Shown piece by piece: positions 23,872-36,425 of a DNA stretch of 64,000 bases. The stretch comes from Wuchereria bancrofti (Eukaryota > Nematoda > Chromadorea > Rhabditida > Onchocercidae): assembly GCA_005281725.1 (NCBI GenBank), contig SSBO01000003.1, forward strand, positions 7,342,085 to 7,406,084, in the 5' to 3' direction. Each line of letters begins with the position of its first letter. The first letter of the stretch is position 1. The notes beneath the pieces are model-generated. The model had not been told where the DNA came from and searched no databases. It was given only the letters and a program-made list of their open reading frames with translations. The position numbers and the translations under genes are program-made.

Positions 23872-24863
23872 ACGTTGATGAAACAAGAATGCTCAAACGA
23901 TACGAAGCATTAAATGTTGTAAAAAAAGAAAAAAAAATGAACGAAAGTCAAAATATGAACTGAAAACAGGTTTGTGACAAAAAAAAAAAAACTGATGGAA
24001 TATTGATGTAGACGAGATGAAATGAAATGATTAATAAATCAGTGAGCAACAACATACCATCTATATATCTACTATTCATTTTCGGCATACTCTTTTCTTC
24101 CTTCGTTCATACAAATTCTTTTCAGTCATTTTACAATTATTGATTTGAAGAAATTTTCAAATTCTACAGAAAAAAAAAATTAAATAAAAAGAATTTCTAC
24201 GGCATTAAACTATTACAGTATGACAAATGATGTGAACATTTCAAAAGTTAGCCGTATAAATCTTTCTTTTTTCTACAGTTAAAATTTAAAAATTATCAAT
24301 GTTAAGACTATTATTATCAAATCAAGATTACCATTAAATATATTAGTTTAAATTATCTTCTAAAAAATTTCCCAATTTTGTTTTAATTTTTCATATTGAT
24401 ATGTTATTAAGAGGAAAAAATAAAAGCTAAAAATACTTTTATCCAAATAAGGAAGGAATAAATTTGGAATTTATTTAGCTAAATTTAAAAGAAATGTAAA
24501 AATTTAAATAGTATCATATTGGAAAATAAATATTGAATGATAATTGATTATCTTATTAATTATTCAAATCTTTTACATTTGTCTTAATTAAATTCATTCA
24601 CAAAAATTATTTCAAAAGAGAAAAATTATCAGATTCTCATTCCTCTCACGCATAAATCATCAGTTCTGCATTGTGTGAGACATCTCACGTTGCATTATGC
24701 TACAGCTCAATCATAACGACTAAAAGTAAGCGGTAAGATTTGAATTTCAAATGTGTCTATTTGATGTCGAACAGTTGGCGTTGTTTCTAATCGGTTACTT
24801 TAGTATTGCCGTATTCCAGGCAATTTATTCATCAATCGTTCATTTTATTCATTTTCTTTCACA

Positions 24864-27069
24864 ATGTCGAATTTCTTGAAAATGTTTCGTTCAAAGAAGA
24901 CAACAGAAAAAGATAATTTTAACACGGGACATGATGATGTTAGTGTTATTTTTGATGATCTCTAAACCTTTGATAAGATTAATTAATTTCTTATATCATA
25001 TAAGGCTGTAGAGATGGATTAATAGTATTATCTCAAGTAGTGAGCAATTTAACTGCTAACATCACTAGTTGTAGTTTTTTTTTTTAAAAAAAGAAACTTT
25101 TCTGCTGCTGTAGGATAGCTGTGACTAATGATGAGTCTAAGATAATTTCAGGAGAAAGCGAAGCATCGCAGCAAAGAAAGCTACGGTAGTGGATCATCAA
25201 GACGTGATAAGCGAATTTCTCGGATACGAAGTATCGATGATTCACTACTAAGACCTACTGCCGCTTATCATACAGTCACTCAGTCAAGGCAGTATAAAAC
25301 TTCACGGTCATGTGTTGGCCGAGATGAATACGATAAATATGACAGATTTCGTCATTCAATCGATTTCCACAACAGAGTTTGTTCATATGTATTATAAACC
25401 ATAAATACTTCTAGTTCTTAACTGATGATGTTAACTGATCCATAGACAAGTTATAAAAGTTTTAATAATCCCGCATTTGATTTTATTACTTTTTTGACCA
25501 CTTTCATCATTTTTGTAGGGTAGTATAAGGTGTGGAAAGCGGTCGCATGTTGAAAACGATCGAATTCATGATCGGGTTTCAATGTTTACCAAGTACGACT
25601 CCGAAATTCTAGATTCTGATGACTCATATGATTCACAAAATGGTAGCGGTACAAACAATGATGATACTGTTCAGGTACATTCTTTGATATTTGATAAGCT
25701 ATATCATTTTGTGGTTTAAACAGGAAGATAAAACATGTTCATCATGTGGAGATGATGAATAAGTTACATTCTTTGTTTTCGGAAAAGAGATATTGAATAT
25801 AATGAAGCAATTTTTAGGCTCTAGAGACAAAGCTAGACGCACTTCTTTATCGCCTTCGTCGGGAAGAAGAGCGCAAAAATTCATATAAGCAAAAGTTGAT
25901 GTCTGAACGCATAGTGCGGCAGCATGTTGAGAGTAAATTTGTTGAAGATATCCAGCGATTAACTCAGCTAGTAGAAATGCTTAAGAATGAGCAAAAATCT
26001 TATCGGAATAGAATCAGCGCTTTGGAAAAAGTAAGCATTTGATGTCATTTACCTCATATTTCAGTCGATGATCATTTGAACAATCAAGTATATGCAAGAT
26101 AATCGAAAACGTGGGCATGAGTCACGTTCTTAAGCCGTTGAGTATTAACAGAGTTGCGATGTATCAGTAGACATTTTATCATCCCTTCTAAATATGCGTA
26201 TTGTTCCTTTTTAATTTCATGTTTGTTTTTTAGCAGCTAAAATATACTGGTCCGAAACTTGTGACTGACAGCTTCAAAGGGCCATCGCTTTTCTGTTCAC
26301 CACCATCAACTTCAAATGGTCAATCAGCGGTACCTGCGATAAACGAACTGGCTTGCTCTGCAACTTCTGGTTCTACCGTCCCATTGCCGTCTACATTACA
26401 TTGCAGTACAATAAATGAAGGAAGTATTGATGAAGTGAGGAATTTTCGCATTAACGAGGTATAACAGCTTGTTATTTGAATTTTTAAAGTTCTTGATGAA
26501 CAAGGAATTTTTAGTAAGGGTTTTTCTCGTGCCTGGTAAAAGATTTTGTTTCACTCATATCTTTTATGGGAACAAATGTCTTTTTTAGCCATTCCTTGTA
26601 TTCCATTCGAGATTGATTAAGTCTTAATTGTTTCTGTATTACAATTTAAAATGTTTGACAGGTAGAAATAGTATGACAAAATGAAGAACGGAGTAAAGTT
26701 GATTGATAATCTATTCTCCTGTTCCAGTTCATTTGTAATTCATATTTTCTCCCAAAAGTAATTGATCAGCAGTTTTTATTTGAACTCATCAATGTTATAC
26801 TGATATAAGTTATTTGCATTTTGTCCAAATAGGTCACTTCGTCTGTGGAAGCTGAACGACGCACAATATCCGGTAGCTCCTTCTCAACTCGTGAAAATGA
26901 CTTCTCTGCAACTTTAGAAGAAACCTTGCGTGCAATTGATCGTGCAACTGCGGCTGCAACAACATCAAATGGATTTGGCGATAAGGTGGCAGTGTCGGTG
27001 ATTCGACGGTCGAGTAGTGATACGAAACTTGGACAGCGTGATATAATGCTTAAATCTACCAATATTTAA
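24864..27069 (+). CDS. Unrecognised coiled-coil protein, paralogue 1
   Basis: Six exons, every one a whole number of codons: 24864-24938, 25152-25376, 25519-25674, 25818-26030, 26234-26458 and 26833-27069, giving 376 residues. I do not recognise the family. The N-terminus is basic (FLKMFRSKK). Exon 2 is rich in Arg/Ser and contains TAAYHTVTQSR and RSCVG. Exon 3 ends in an acidic Asp/Ser tract. Exon 4 encodes 71 residues of predicted coiled coil rich in Glu, Lys, Arg and Leu (EERKNSYKQKL...ALEK). Exons 5 and 6 are Ser/Thr-rich and probably disordered. There is no signal peptide or membrane segment, so a cytoplasmic or cytoskeletal role is likely but unproven. The acceptor of exon 5 is tagcag, so one Gln may be optional. 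The gene downstream is a diverged copy. Confidence 0.85.
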
Positions 27070-28631
27070 ACAGTGATTTGATAAAATTAACTGAATATAA
27101 TCAATACCAATGTGATACTTTTAGATTTGAGGGGATTTCAGAATATAAAGTGATCTTTAAAGCTGACTAGAAAAACGGTACACATTGCATTTAATGACAA
27201 AAGGCCGCTTTGGTGTGCTGAAATTTTGTGATTTGCTTTGTCTGACTTTCGAACTTTTGACTTTTTCATTTGATTTAATTGACAATGTATGAAGCAAGTG
27301 GTTTACCTTTCTGCTTTATGTTTTGTCGAAATTTAGTAGTATTTAAATAGTAACATTGATATGTTCTTGTTTCCGATGCTTATTGCATTTGCTCGGATTA
27401 TGTTGGAATAATTGATTTCTCAGTGTGTGAAGCATTCTTTTCAAAAAGAAACGCCTAATAATTTTTTATCATCACCACATTCACTGGTTCATCCTTCGAG
27501 CACATTTTCTTAATTCTCCTGGGTTAAAGCCTTTTTTGGTATAAAAGCATTTTATTAACATATATTTCAATTTGGGTTTAGGTTATACAGAATTTTATCT
27601 GTAAAGTGAAATAGAAATTCATTGAGTTCAGTGGCATCTTTAATGCGCTAGTATCTCATAACAAACAACTGGTGATATTAGCATGATGAAGTTGTAAGCG
27701 AATATTGAGTAGAGAGGAGGAAGTTAACTGCATAACTTTAGTATATGAATGATTTTAAGTTTGTGGTATTTGAAGTTTGAACAATTTACGATACCATTTG
27801 ACCGAAAGAAATTCATTTATTAGATTCTAAACTGCTAATTCTGATACCAAAAATAGTTGCAAAAATTAGATTAACACTGGAAATAGAGATGAGCGAGTTT
27901 CGTGCACACTTGGGTGCTGTTTTAGTTTTAGCTTACGGTCAAAATTTCAATTTGAACGTTGTGTTCGCGAATGGAGCAGCTTCACTTTTTTTTGCCAGTG
28001 AATGTTAAGCAATAGAGCTTTTTTTTTGTATAATTCATTTCAAAATTTTAATTTGATGTTGCAAATCAATTGTGACCTTTGCTCCATCTTTGTAATCCCA
28101 CATTAATAAAGGGGAATAGGAGGGGGACCAAATTTGCTTGCTAATGTAGAAGGATTGATGAGAGAGGGATGTCCTTTCTTTCCCTCCAAATAATTTAGTG
28201 CCGGCTGGGTGACAAAATCACAAAGGGTCTCCTCCCTCCTCCTTTTTCTCAGGTATCAAAGGATCGGCCGCTTTTCTCTACCCATTTTCATCTCTACTTA
28301 CTCTTGTTGGATCAATCATTTACATTTGTTGTGCTATCTTACCTTTTTGTTGTCCTTTAATCTTCCAAGATTTAAATTTTAACTCCTCTCGTTTTGGAGC
28401 TGAAAAATTGAAGAGTCGATGCTGTGCCATCATAGGCTTTCTATCTGTTATATTGGATTGCAAACTTGTTTGCAGAAGTCAAAAATTTTGAATTTATAAA
28501 GTATAGGCGTATTTAGTTCGTTATGTTTGATCTGTTGATTTGAGGACTTGATTGCACATTTCAAAATATTCAAAATATCCTCCATCGATCATTTGATTTG
28601 TTCATTATTCATTTTTTTAGAAGTGAATATC
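27070..28631. other. Spacer between the two coiled-coil paralogues
   Basis: About 1.5 kb with no exon seen. It includes a stretch near 28080-28290 richer in G and C than the surroundings. A T-run plus TAG at 28618-28620 lies 11 bases before the next ATG and is a good spliced-leader acceptor, which shows that the second gene is a separate transcript or the downstream cistron of an operon with a wide spacer. Confidence 0.5.
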
Positions 28632-30861
28632 ATGATTAAAAATTGGCTGAAATGGCGGAAAACAAAGAAAATGGTAGCGGTACGTCGTTTTCTCTCCGAT
28701 TCATTCCATCCACTCAACTTCACTCTTTTGTCTTCAATGTTTTGAGTCCTATTTTCAAATTAATCGTCCTTTGTTAAAGAAAAAGAAGGAAGAAAGAGTG
28801 TTACGAATGTTTCGAACTTTTTGAATCAGTGAATATGAAATATTTAGGAAGACGAAACGTATGCAATCTCCCAAAAGGATACCCAGCGTGATCGTCATGT
28901 CAACGCCACAGCAGCTTATCACACAGCTACTCGACCGAGGGTACATCGTGGCCCACGCTCATGTCCCGGTGATTTAAGCGTTAATCACTGTGATGCCTAC
29001 AATCGTGTTCTCGATCGTTCATTGTATCCGGATATAATTATTCCTGGTGAAATGGTCCATAATTATTTCAAATTCCGAAGACATTCCCGCTAATACCTAA
29101 CTATTTAACGTCGTGTTACACCCATTCTTCATCTCGGAATGATTTACTTCCTGAAACTTCATTTAAGCTGTCCTGAACTAAATTTGATTATTTTAGTGAC
29201 ATTGAGACTTTTCACGAATTTTTTTTAAATATTTTTTTTACAAATCAAACTTTCTTTTTTAATTGTAGATTCATCGACGTCGTCGACAGCAACAACGGTT
29301 CCGGCGTGTTAATGCATCCACGTCAGAGTATGGCAGTGGTGATCCATCACCAACAACTTTGCACAGTACATACAATCGTAATTTGGATGATTCAGATTCA
29401 GGTTCAGATTCTTGGACTACAGAATATGAACGAGCACAACATATTAGGGTTAGTTTGAGATGTTACTAAGATATTATATCTGACAAGAATGAATTCTTTT
29501 CTTTTCTACTAATCAGTAAAAAAAAAAGCCAAATGATTTCTCAACTGTTTCTTTGTAAGGATGCTTGTTTTCTTTCGAGTTATTACGATCTTACGTCTAG
29601 AAATTTTCCAGGAATTAGAGTACGGACTTCGAGAACAGAAAAAGAAGCTAAAAGACTACAAAGGAAGATTAAGAGCTGAAAGAGATTTAAGGATTGTTAA
29701 TGAGAGAACCATGATGGAAGAAGTAGAAAAATATAAATGTGAATTAAAGAGGGAACAACGAGAAAGAAAAGCAACCGAACAACGATATATCGATATTATT
29801 GCCTACATGAAAACTAAACTTTCGGTAGTGTTTTGGTTCATTTTTTTTTCAAGGATGCTTGTTTCATTCTTCCATGATGGAAGAAGTAGAAAAATATAAA
29901 AAAAAAATTGTTTTTCAAGTTTCACTTATAACTAATCGTGTGAGGATATTTGAATACAATGACCATACGATATTAGGTCTGTCGACATAAAATTATGCAA
30001 CAGACAAAATTTAGCTATGAATAAACTGACATTATATTCTCTGTTGGCCCGTCACATTTATCTAGTTTGGAAATAGTAATAGGATGGAGAACAGATGCAT
30101 GAAATCGAGTTATTTAAAAATTGGCGATAGAAGTCTATTCGCATGGTTTTGTCCATACTATTGTTAGTGAACGCTAGTTACGGCTAATAATCGATCAGCT
30201 CTGCAATTTCCTGTGAAAAATAGAAGTTACTAAGAAATTGCTTGTTTTAAATGATTTTTTGGTCCCCGGGACTGAATTTAGAGAGGTAGAGAAATGGAAA
30301 AAACGAAGAAGACAAAAAGGAGTGAAATTTAATAACTGATTTTTGTATAATTTGAATTTTGAGTCGGAATTCATCAAGTTTCTTAATTTCGAACTATTAG
30401 AACTAAAAAGCATTTTTTTTTTTTTGAAGCTTCTGGAACAGCAGCAATCGATGGGACAGCGATGTCTACCGCCAGCACTACCAATTATTAATGATTCAGC
30501 CATCAATCTACAAAGTGGTGCAACACAACTCGGCGGTACCAATGAATTGCTGTATCCTTTAAACATGAATGCTCCATCGTCAATTTTACGGAGAATCAGT
30601 TTTGAGCAAGAGTTAGATGAAACGAAAAATTTCCGAGCTGAAGAGATATATGGTGATTTGGAAACTGCTCGAAGTAGTGAAAATACTACGACAACAGGTA
30701 CAGAGCAATCTGATCGAAACCGCCGATCGACAACACTGCTAAAAGAACATGACTCCGATAATGATGATAATGGCTATGTGACCACATTTGAATATCCTGC
30801 AAAAACTACAGAAAACGAAGATACTCGTGGGACCAATGGTCTACTACGTACCTCATTATGA
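28632..30861 (+). CDS. Unrecognised coiled-coil protein, paralogue 2
   Basis: Exons are 28632-28679, 28848 to about 29054, 29269-29448, 29612-29824 and 30430-30861, about 359 residues. Like its neighbour, it uses only phase-0 junctions, carries TAAYHTATRPR followed by RSCPG in exon 2, has an acidic Asp/Ser tract in exon 3 (LDDSDSGSDS) and has a fourth exon of exactly 213 bases encoding coiled coil (EQKKKLKDYKGRLRAERD and onward). The 3' part is a single exon here but two exons in the neighbour. The basic N-terminus is MIKNWLKWRKTKK. The end of exon 2 is uncertain: gtccat at 29055 keeps phase but is a weak donor, and an earlier phase-0 GT after DAYNR is possible. Function is unknown; tandem duplication followed by strong divergence is the inference. 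Confidence 0.78.
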
Positions 30862-32239
30862 ATTCGAACACAATTTCAGATTCTATAATTCTCCATGGTC
30901 ATATTATTGTTGGGCTTATTTTTTTGTTATTGCAATTACATTTATGTTCTTGTAGTTTATTATATCCCTTCTTCATATTAAGTGAAAGCACTACTGATGA
31001 TAGTGCAGTCACCTCCAATAATAATACGCTTATCATTTTCTGCGTTGACTGTCTCAATCACTATCTGATGACAATTGTTCTGCTCTTATCTAATGGGGTA
31101 AACGATTAATTCATAGTTACTATAATGGTACTGTTCATCGTTGTTACTTATGAGATCAATTAAGTCAGCAATAAATTCTACAGCCAAAAATCTCTACTAC
31201 CAGAATAAGCCTATGACAATCGTTAACACTTTGTGAAGCTTTCGTGATTAGTTGAAGAGAAAGGGTTGTAAAGATAGTGAATTACGCACACTTTCAATTC
31301 CCAGTTACTCTTTGTCTCATAGAAGAATCGATTAGTTAGCACAGTAAATGACATCTGCCACTATTGCATGGAGGGATCGCTACGGTGTAAAACATTTTTA
31401 GCAATTTTATCAACATATTTTAGCAGATTACTGGTTGAGGGTACAATGTGTATTATATTGTATTAAGAAGTAATAAACAGTATACAAATTGAGAATTGGA
31501 TGGAACTTAATAAGTCTAACTGACCTATTGCTTTAGATCTTCTTTTCTTTCACACCAATATATTATCATTTGGTTTTGCCCAAAAGAGATGCTGTTTAAT
31601 GTTTTTTTAGGCAATTTATTAACATCAATTGAATTAGAACGTATAAATTGGTCGTTGAGTAGCACTAGGCCAATATTACTATATTATCGATGATACTTAA
31701 CATTGCTAATCGATCGCTTAACCAAATAATGTCTCTTAGTTGTGTTAATAAAATTGTTGAATTGTGTGACAAATGGACAAATGTCCTGTATGACTAAATA
31801 ATTGTCATTTTCATTTAAAAATTCTCTAGTCACGAGGTATTGTCAGGAAACATTATATATAATAAGAGACAACAGCAGTACAAATAGCCTTAACGAGAAA
31901 AGTAATTTCTTATGAACAATAACATAATCATTAATGCTTTAGTCTTTGAGTAATTGCTTACAAAAAAAAGTTGTAAAATCCATCCATCCAATAAGGTAGA
32001 CTTCTAATGATAGCAAAATATTGCAAGAGAAAGGTCTAATTTGTTGAATTCAAAAATGAAATGTCTTTTAACATGGTCTTTAATAATTCTCTGCAATTCA
32101 TTTTTCATCTCTATATGAGCATCTAGCAATCTATGATTTTATTTTTGTTATTATTAAGAACTAAGGCCAGAAAAACAATGGCCCAAAACTTAGAATTATT
32201 TCTTAGCAGTTGCACTATCAGACTCAGGCAGCGTTACAT
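30862..32239. other. Intergenic region between convergent genes
   Basis: About 1.4 kb separates the second coiled-coil gene from the 3' end of the secreted-protein gene. A frame at 30858-31109 overlaps the stop codon of the coiled-coil gene and is rich in hydrophobic codons, but has no independent start signal; I treat it as 3' untranslated sequence. No other gene is seen. Confidence 0.5.
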
Positions 32240-33974
32240 TTAATAATTCTGCTTCAAGCATTTCCACTTGAGGTGATGTAAAAATGTAGTTGCTGATGAG
32301 ATTTGCGATCGAACAATTCCCAATTCTGGACAGCTGAAAATATTATCTGTATATAACTTTGACTGGTTAAAATTTTCGATTAAAGACAAAAAAGTGTCTC
32401 ATCAAAAGAATGTTTGATAGAGCTGGATGATAAAATCTGAAAATTAAGTCTCACGCACTTCAATTTTCGACTTTTTAGTTATGGGAGTTGAGCGTGCCAT
32501 TGTCAAAAATTTCCATCCAGTTTTTAGTTCATACTTACGAACATTGTTTTTGAAATAAATTTGCTTATGAGCTAGGATAGATTTTGAAATTAGGATGAAA
32601 AAAGACTGATTTTAATCTTTTTATCATCCAAATCGGAGGAATTTCCAAGATTTAATTCTTGAAATATGTAAAGCTTATTTATCCCCATGGAAAAATCATC
32701 GCTAGTTAACTTTATTAATATGATTTTTCCTAATTTCGATGACAGTAAAGAAATCTAAAGGATGTCACACATGCAAATTAAGTCCAAGACAGAATCCATT
32801 ATTGGTCATAAAAATATTTTCTTATGAAACTATTATGGTAAGCTATATTTTTTCTTTTAATGATTATGCTAAATTTTCCTTTCTACTAGAAAAGCATACC
32901 GTAATTCTCGTTGTTGAAATCTTAAAACATATTTTGCAATCCTATAAAGGTCAAAGTTTGTGCTAATTAAATCACAGGAAATATCAATACCTGTGCAAAG
33001 GACAACAACGAGCTAACATATGGCATTGTTTACGTAGCAATCGTGCCGATTCCCTGCATGCTTTGATGTTACTGTGTTGCCGTCGAATTTTAATGGGAAT
33101 TTTACCGAATTTATGGATGAATTCATCGGTTAATAAATTCGGAAATCTTTGAATAACTCGTTTACATATTGCTCGCTAAATGTGATGAATATATAGAGTT
33201 AAGTCTAATAAGCTGATAATTTATTAACCTAATTTTCTAATTGTGTTTCGAAAAAAAATCTGATACCCTGAAAATTCGATACCTGTTTAAGGCTCCGTGG
33301 TTGATCACCGTCACTTTTCATAACACAGTCCCTCTCGACCTCAGCTTTTCTCAACTGCAAACCATCAACTGCTGCGCGTGCCACATTAACAAGTTTTAAA
33401 CATTTAGCACCACCGCGGTCTAATTTTTCTTTCATCTTTACACAATGGCGCTGTTCAATTTCGAGGCGATGTTGACAGCTTGCATAATACTCGCAGTAAT
33501 CATTCTAAATACTTAAAGTCGGTAATATCCTTGAAGTATTAAGAAAATATGCAAAAGTTCATATTTAAATGATAAATTCAAAACTTCACTTCAAAAGGAT
33601 CTTCTAATCCTTTCATTTGATCTAACAAAGTATGAGTAAAATGTCTATAATTAATTGTAAGAGAGAGTCCTCATTGTAAGAGATTCAAAAGCTTACGGAC
33701 TGTTTTTTAATTCCGCTTAAATACCTTTCGAGTCATTCTGTTAGCTATTTTTGAAGTGTTTAATCAGATTTAATTTCTAACTGAGACTCAATTCAAATAT
33801 CATAACTGTCCAAACAATAAAAATTAATACATAATGTGGACTAATCCTAAGTAAAAACAATTTTTATACATACAAATAAAATAATGAATAACAACATACC
33901 GCATTACACAAACTGATTGCAAATAAAATGACTAGAAAGATTGCTGTTTGAGACTTCCTATTGTCACCGTTCAT
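32240..33974 (-). CDS. Small secreted cysteine-rich protein
   Basis: Four exons on the minus strand: 33974-33900, 33504-33283, 33175-32991 and 32333-32240, about 191 residues. Exon 1 is a clear signal peptide (AIFLVILFAISLCNA) that ends exactly at the splice site. The mature part starts NDYCEYYASCQHRLEIEQ and has about a dozen cysteines in a helical-looking, Lys/Arg-rich chain, with later patterns ACRESARLLRKQCHMLARCC. I do not recognise a named family. It could be a secreted nematode protein acting at the surface or on a host; this is inference. The last exon is uncertain: the donor at 32990 demands a frame that ends at 32240, while another frame of the same exon stays open to 32196 with a plausible sequence. 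The third intron is about 660 bases, so an unseen exon is possible. Confidence 0.72.
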
Positions 33975-34347
33975 TCTCGAATTGTACCAGTAATGCTTTG
34001 CTATAGAAGTAAATTCCGGAAAAAATTGTGATAAATTAAAGTTGATAGAGGTGAAAATAAAAATAAGATTGGAGGAAAAAAAATCGAAAGACAAATTTAA
34101 TTGACAAATTAAGATTAAATTTATGGTTGATTCATAGCTAATACTTTTAACACCATATTGCCTGCCAACTCTACGACAAATTTCCAACAATGATCGGAAA
34201 TATATTTTCATTAAGTACGTAACTGGTCTGGGTTGATGTGTCACATTTAGTAATGTCTATCAATCTTTCATAAATAATTCAAATGTTTCATACAATTAGG
34301 TGTTATTGTTTAAAAAGGAAAAAACCGCCAAGTAAAAATAAATAATA

Positions 34348-34381
34348 AGGATAATGATAATGATAATGATAATGATAATGG
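34348..34381. repeat. (GATAAT)n microsatellite
   Basis: Five near-perfect copies of gataat in tandem. Confidence 0.85.
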
Positions 34382-35208
34382 AGCTAATACTCGAAGAAAA
34401 GAGATAAAATGAAAGATGAAGTATAGAAATATTGGGCAAATAGGACTTGGAAGTTAGGAAGAATGAGTAAAGAGTAAAATTGAAAATAGTAGTGGTAAAT
34501 AATTTTAAACTAATCTAATATCTAACTAATTCTCTATTGAAAATCAACAAAGGATGATGCAACACAGGCTTATGCATTTCATCCATCATTTGTGAATTTA
34601 GGAAGAATCAAATTTTCGGTTCTTTCCGAGTAAATCTCAAAACTTACTCATCAAATGATTTTCTTCATAAATTTGAAGTAAAATTTACAGGATAAAATAG
34701 TCGCTTATTTATTTCAAATTGCTTCTTTGCCGTTTTTTGGGTATCGATAATCACCAGAACTTTATTAAAAAAATCTCAAATAATTTGATAAATATTCGTA
34801 AAATTTTTTTGAAGAAAAGAAAGTTAAAATAGATGGAAAATTTTCAAATGAATGACACTTTTAAAAAATAAAAAAAAAATTGCAGAAAAAAAGAAGAAAA
34901 AGAGAACTAACGAAAACTAATGGATTGATTTCTATCAGAGTAAAAAGAGAAGAAAAGGATAAAGCCAAAATGGGACATAAAAGCTAATAATGAGTGTTGT
35001 GAAAGTGGCCAAGACTGACCATCGAATGATGTGTTCCTTCTTCTAAATCTCATTCTCCAAATGTTCGTTCACTCATTCCATTTTAATTTACATCTACCAA
35101 TTTCCTCCATTCGCATCATTGATAATTTAGGAAGAGAGTAATGGAGGAATAAAATCCTTTTTCGTTTAGCAGCTATAATATGACATGAAAGAGGCAAATT
35201 GATATGGA

Positions 35209-35234
35209 AAAGAGAGAGAGAGAGAGAGAGAGAA
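35209..35234. repeat. (GA)n microsatellite
   Basis: Uninterrupted ga dinucleotide run of about 25 bases. Confidence 0.9.
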
Positions 35235-36425
35235 AGAGGAAAAGTTTACGGAAGTGTGAAGAAATTTCGAAAATTTCATCAATCAACCAGTTTTCATCCC
35301 TGTTAGCAAAATAAAAATTTCTAGTTTTGTAGGATTAAGATAAATAAATGCAAAAGGTCATATGATTTGTATTATTTTAGTATGAAGTATAGTAACATTA
35401 ATAATGTTAGGCAATTGAAAAATCAGATGATAAAATTATTTGCGAAAGTAAAAAGAAAAGAGAAGGAATTTTTTTGAGTTCATATTATAATATTATGGCT
35501 TATATTATTTGAATTAATGTGACAGTTGTGATCAATGCTCACTTATATAATCACATGACAATTATTCCAGGTAGATTACACTATGCATTACTAATCTTAT
35601 TTTATTTTTCAGAACTATTCAAATCATTTTCCAAAAACTCAAAAACTCAAAATATATAAGAATTCTTTTTTTTTTACATTTTGCCATTTTTTTAAACGTA
35701 GAAAGGCGTAAAATTTTGAACGAAAAAATTGTTTACAATTATAAGCAATCAGCGTAATTCACTGCCTGTTATCGAATGGAATAAATAGTTCAAATTTTGT
35801 CATTCGAAGAAATGAAAAAAAAGAAATATTCATTTTCAGTTATCAGTTATTCATTCTATTACTCCATTATCACAAATGTCACACTGATATATGTGGATTG
35901 ACGTAATACCTATAATTATACCGTAAGGATTTTTTTTATAAATGATAAGAATAATTCTTTCACTTTCCCTTTTGTAACTTTGGCTATGATGTCATTGTGA
36001 AATCTTAACATTTGTGCACTAAACGATTATTTCTTCTTTTTTCATTTTATCGCACTCCATGACCTTTGACCCAAGCTAATTAAAATACAATTGCATGCAA
36101 CGCAACCATTTCGTTTCGTGCAACGAACTGTCATCGTTGGTTTTGTGCTGTTAATATTGTAACCAATTCAAAATGAATTATTGGCGTATTCGGTAGATGT
36201 TATTAGCATATTCCGGTAGATGTTTCCAATAAGTTAGTGATACTTGCAATCACGTAATCTTTTTTAATCATTCCTGTAAAGCTTATCATTTTGTCCCATT
36301 TTGTTTCCGCAAAAACGTTAACAGTTCAAGTTGAACATTATCAATTTGAATTGAATGTCATCAGTTGACGTTTATACTTCAAGGCTTATTATTATAATTA
36401 TATTATTATCAGTTGGAGAACTAAC

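Larger units (their letters stand above)
13948..24863. other. Long gene-poor region
   Basis: About 10.9 kb lies between divergently transcribed genes (transporter to the left, coiled-coil gene to the right). I see no exon series that keeps frame and phase. Contents are AT-rich sequence, poly-A/T runs, a GA-rich tract (16915-16980), a CA-rich tract (23811-23871), a 22-base palindrome at 22630-22651 and a short tandem duplication at 22961-23020. A CACGTG E-box sits near 20251. Minus-strand frames at 21255-21461 and 22618-22815 are short; the second has a hydrophobic stretch (LKLVLFVVLISL) but no supported partner exon. Confidence 0.5.
33975..36425. other. Divergent intergenic region upstream of TRAIP
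   Basis: About 2.4 kb separates two divergently transcribed genes and would hold both promoters. It contains a GATAAT hexanucleotide repeat near 34348-34380, a GA dinucleotide run at 35209-35233 and poly-A tracts. No coding exon is recognised. Confidence 0.5.

Noticed and set aside
30858..31109. An 83-residue hydrophobic frame overlapping the stop of the second coiled-coil gene
   Set aside because: It overlaps the last codons in another frame, has no acceptor or leader signal of its own, and lies where the 3' untranslated region should be.
32739..32966. A 75-residue plus-strand frame starting MTVKKSKGCHTCK
   Set aside because: It lies in the intron of the minus-strand secreted-protein gene, is not followed by a phased exon, and turns into AT-rich noise after 30 residues.
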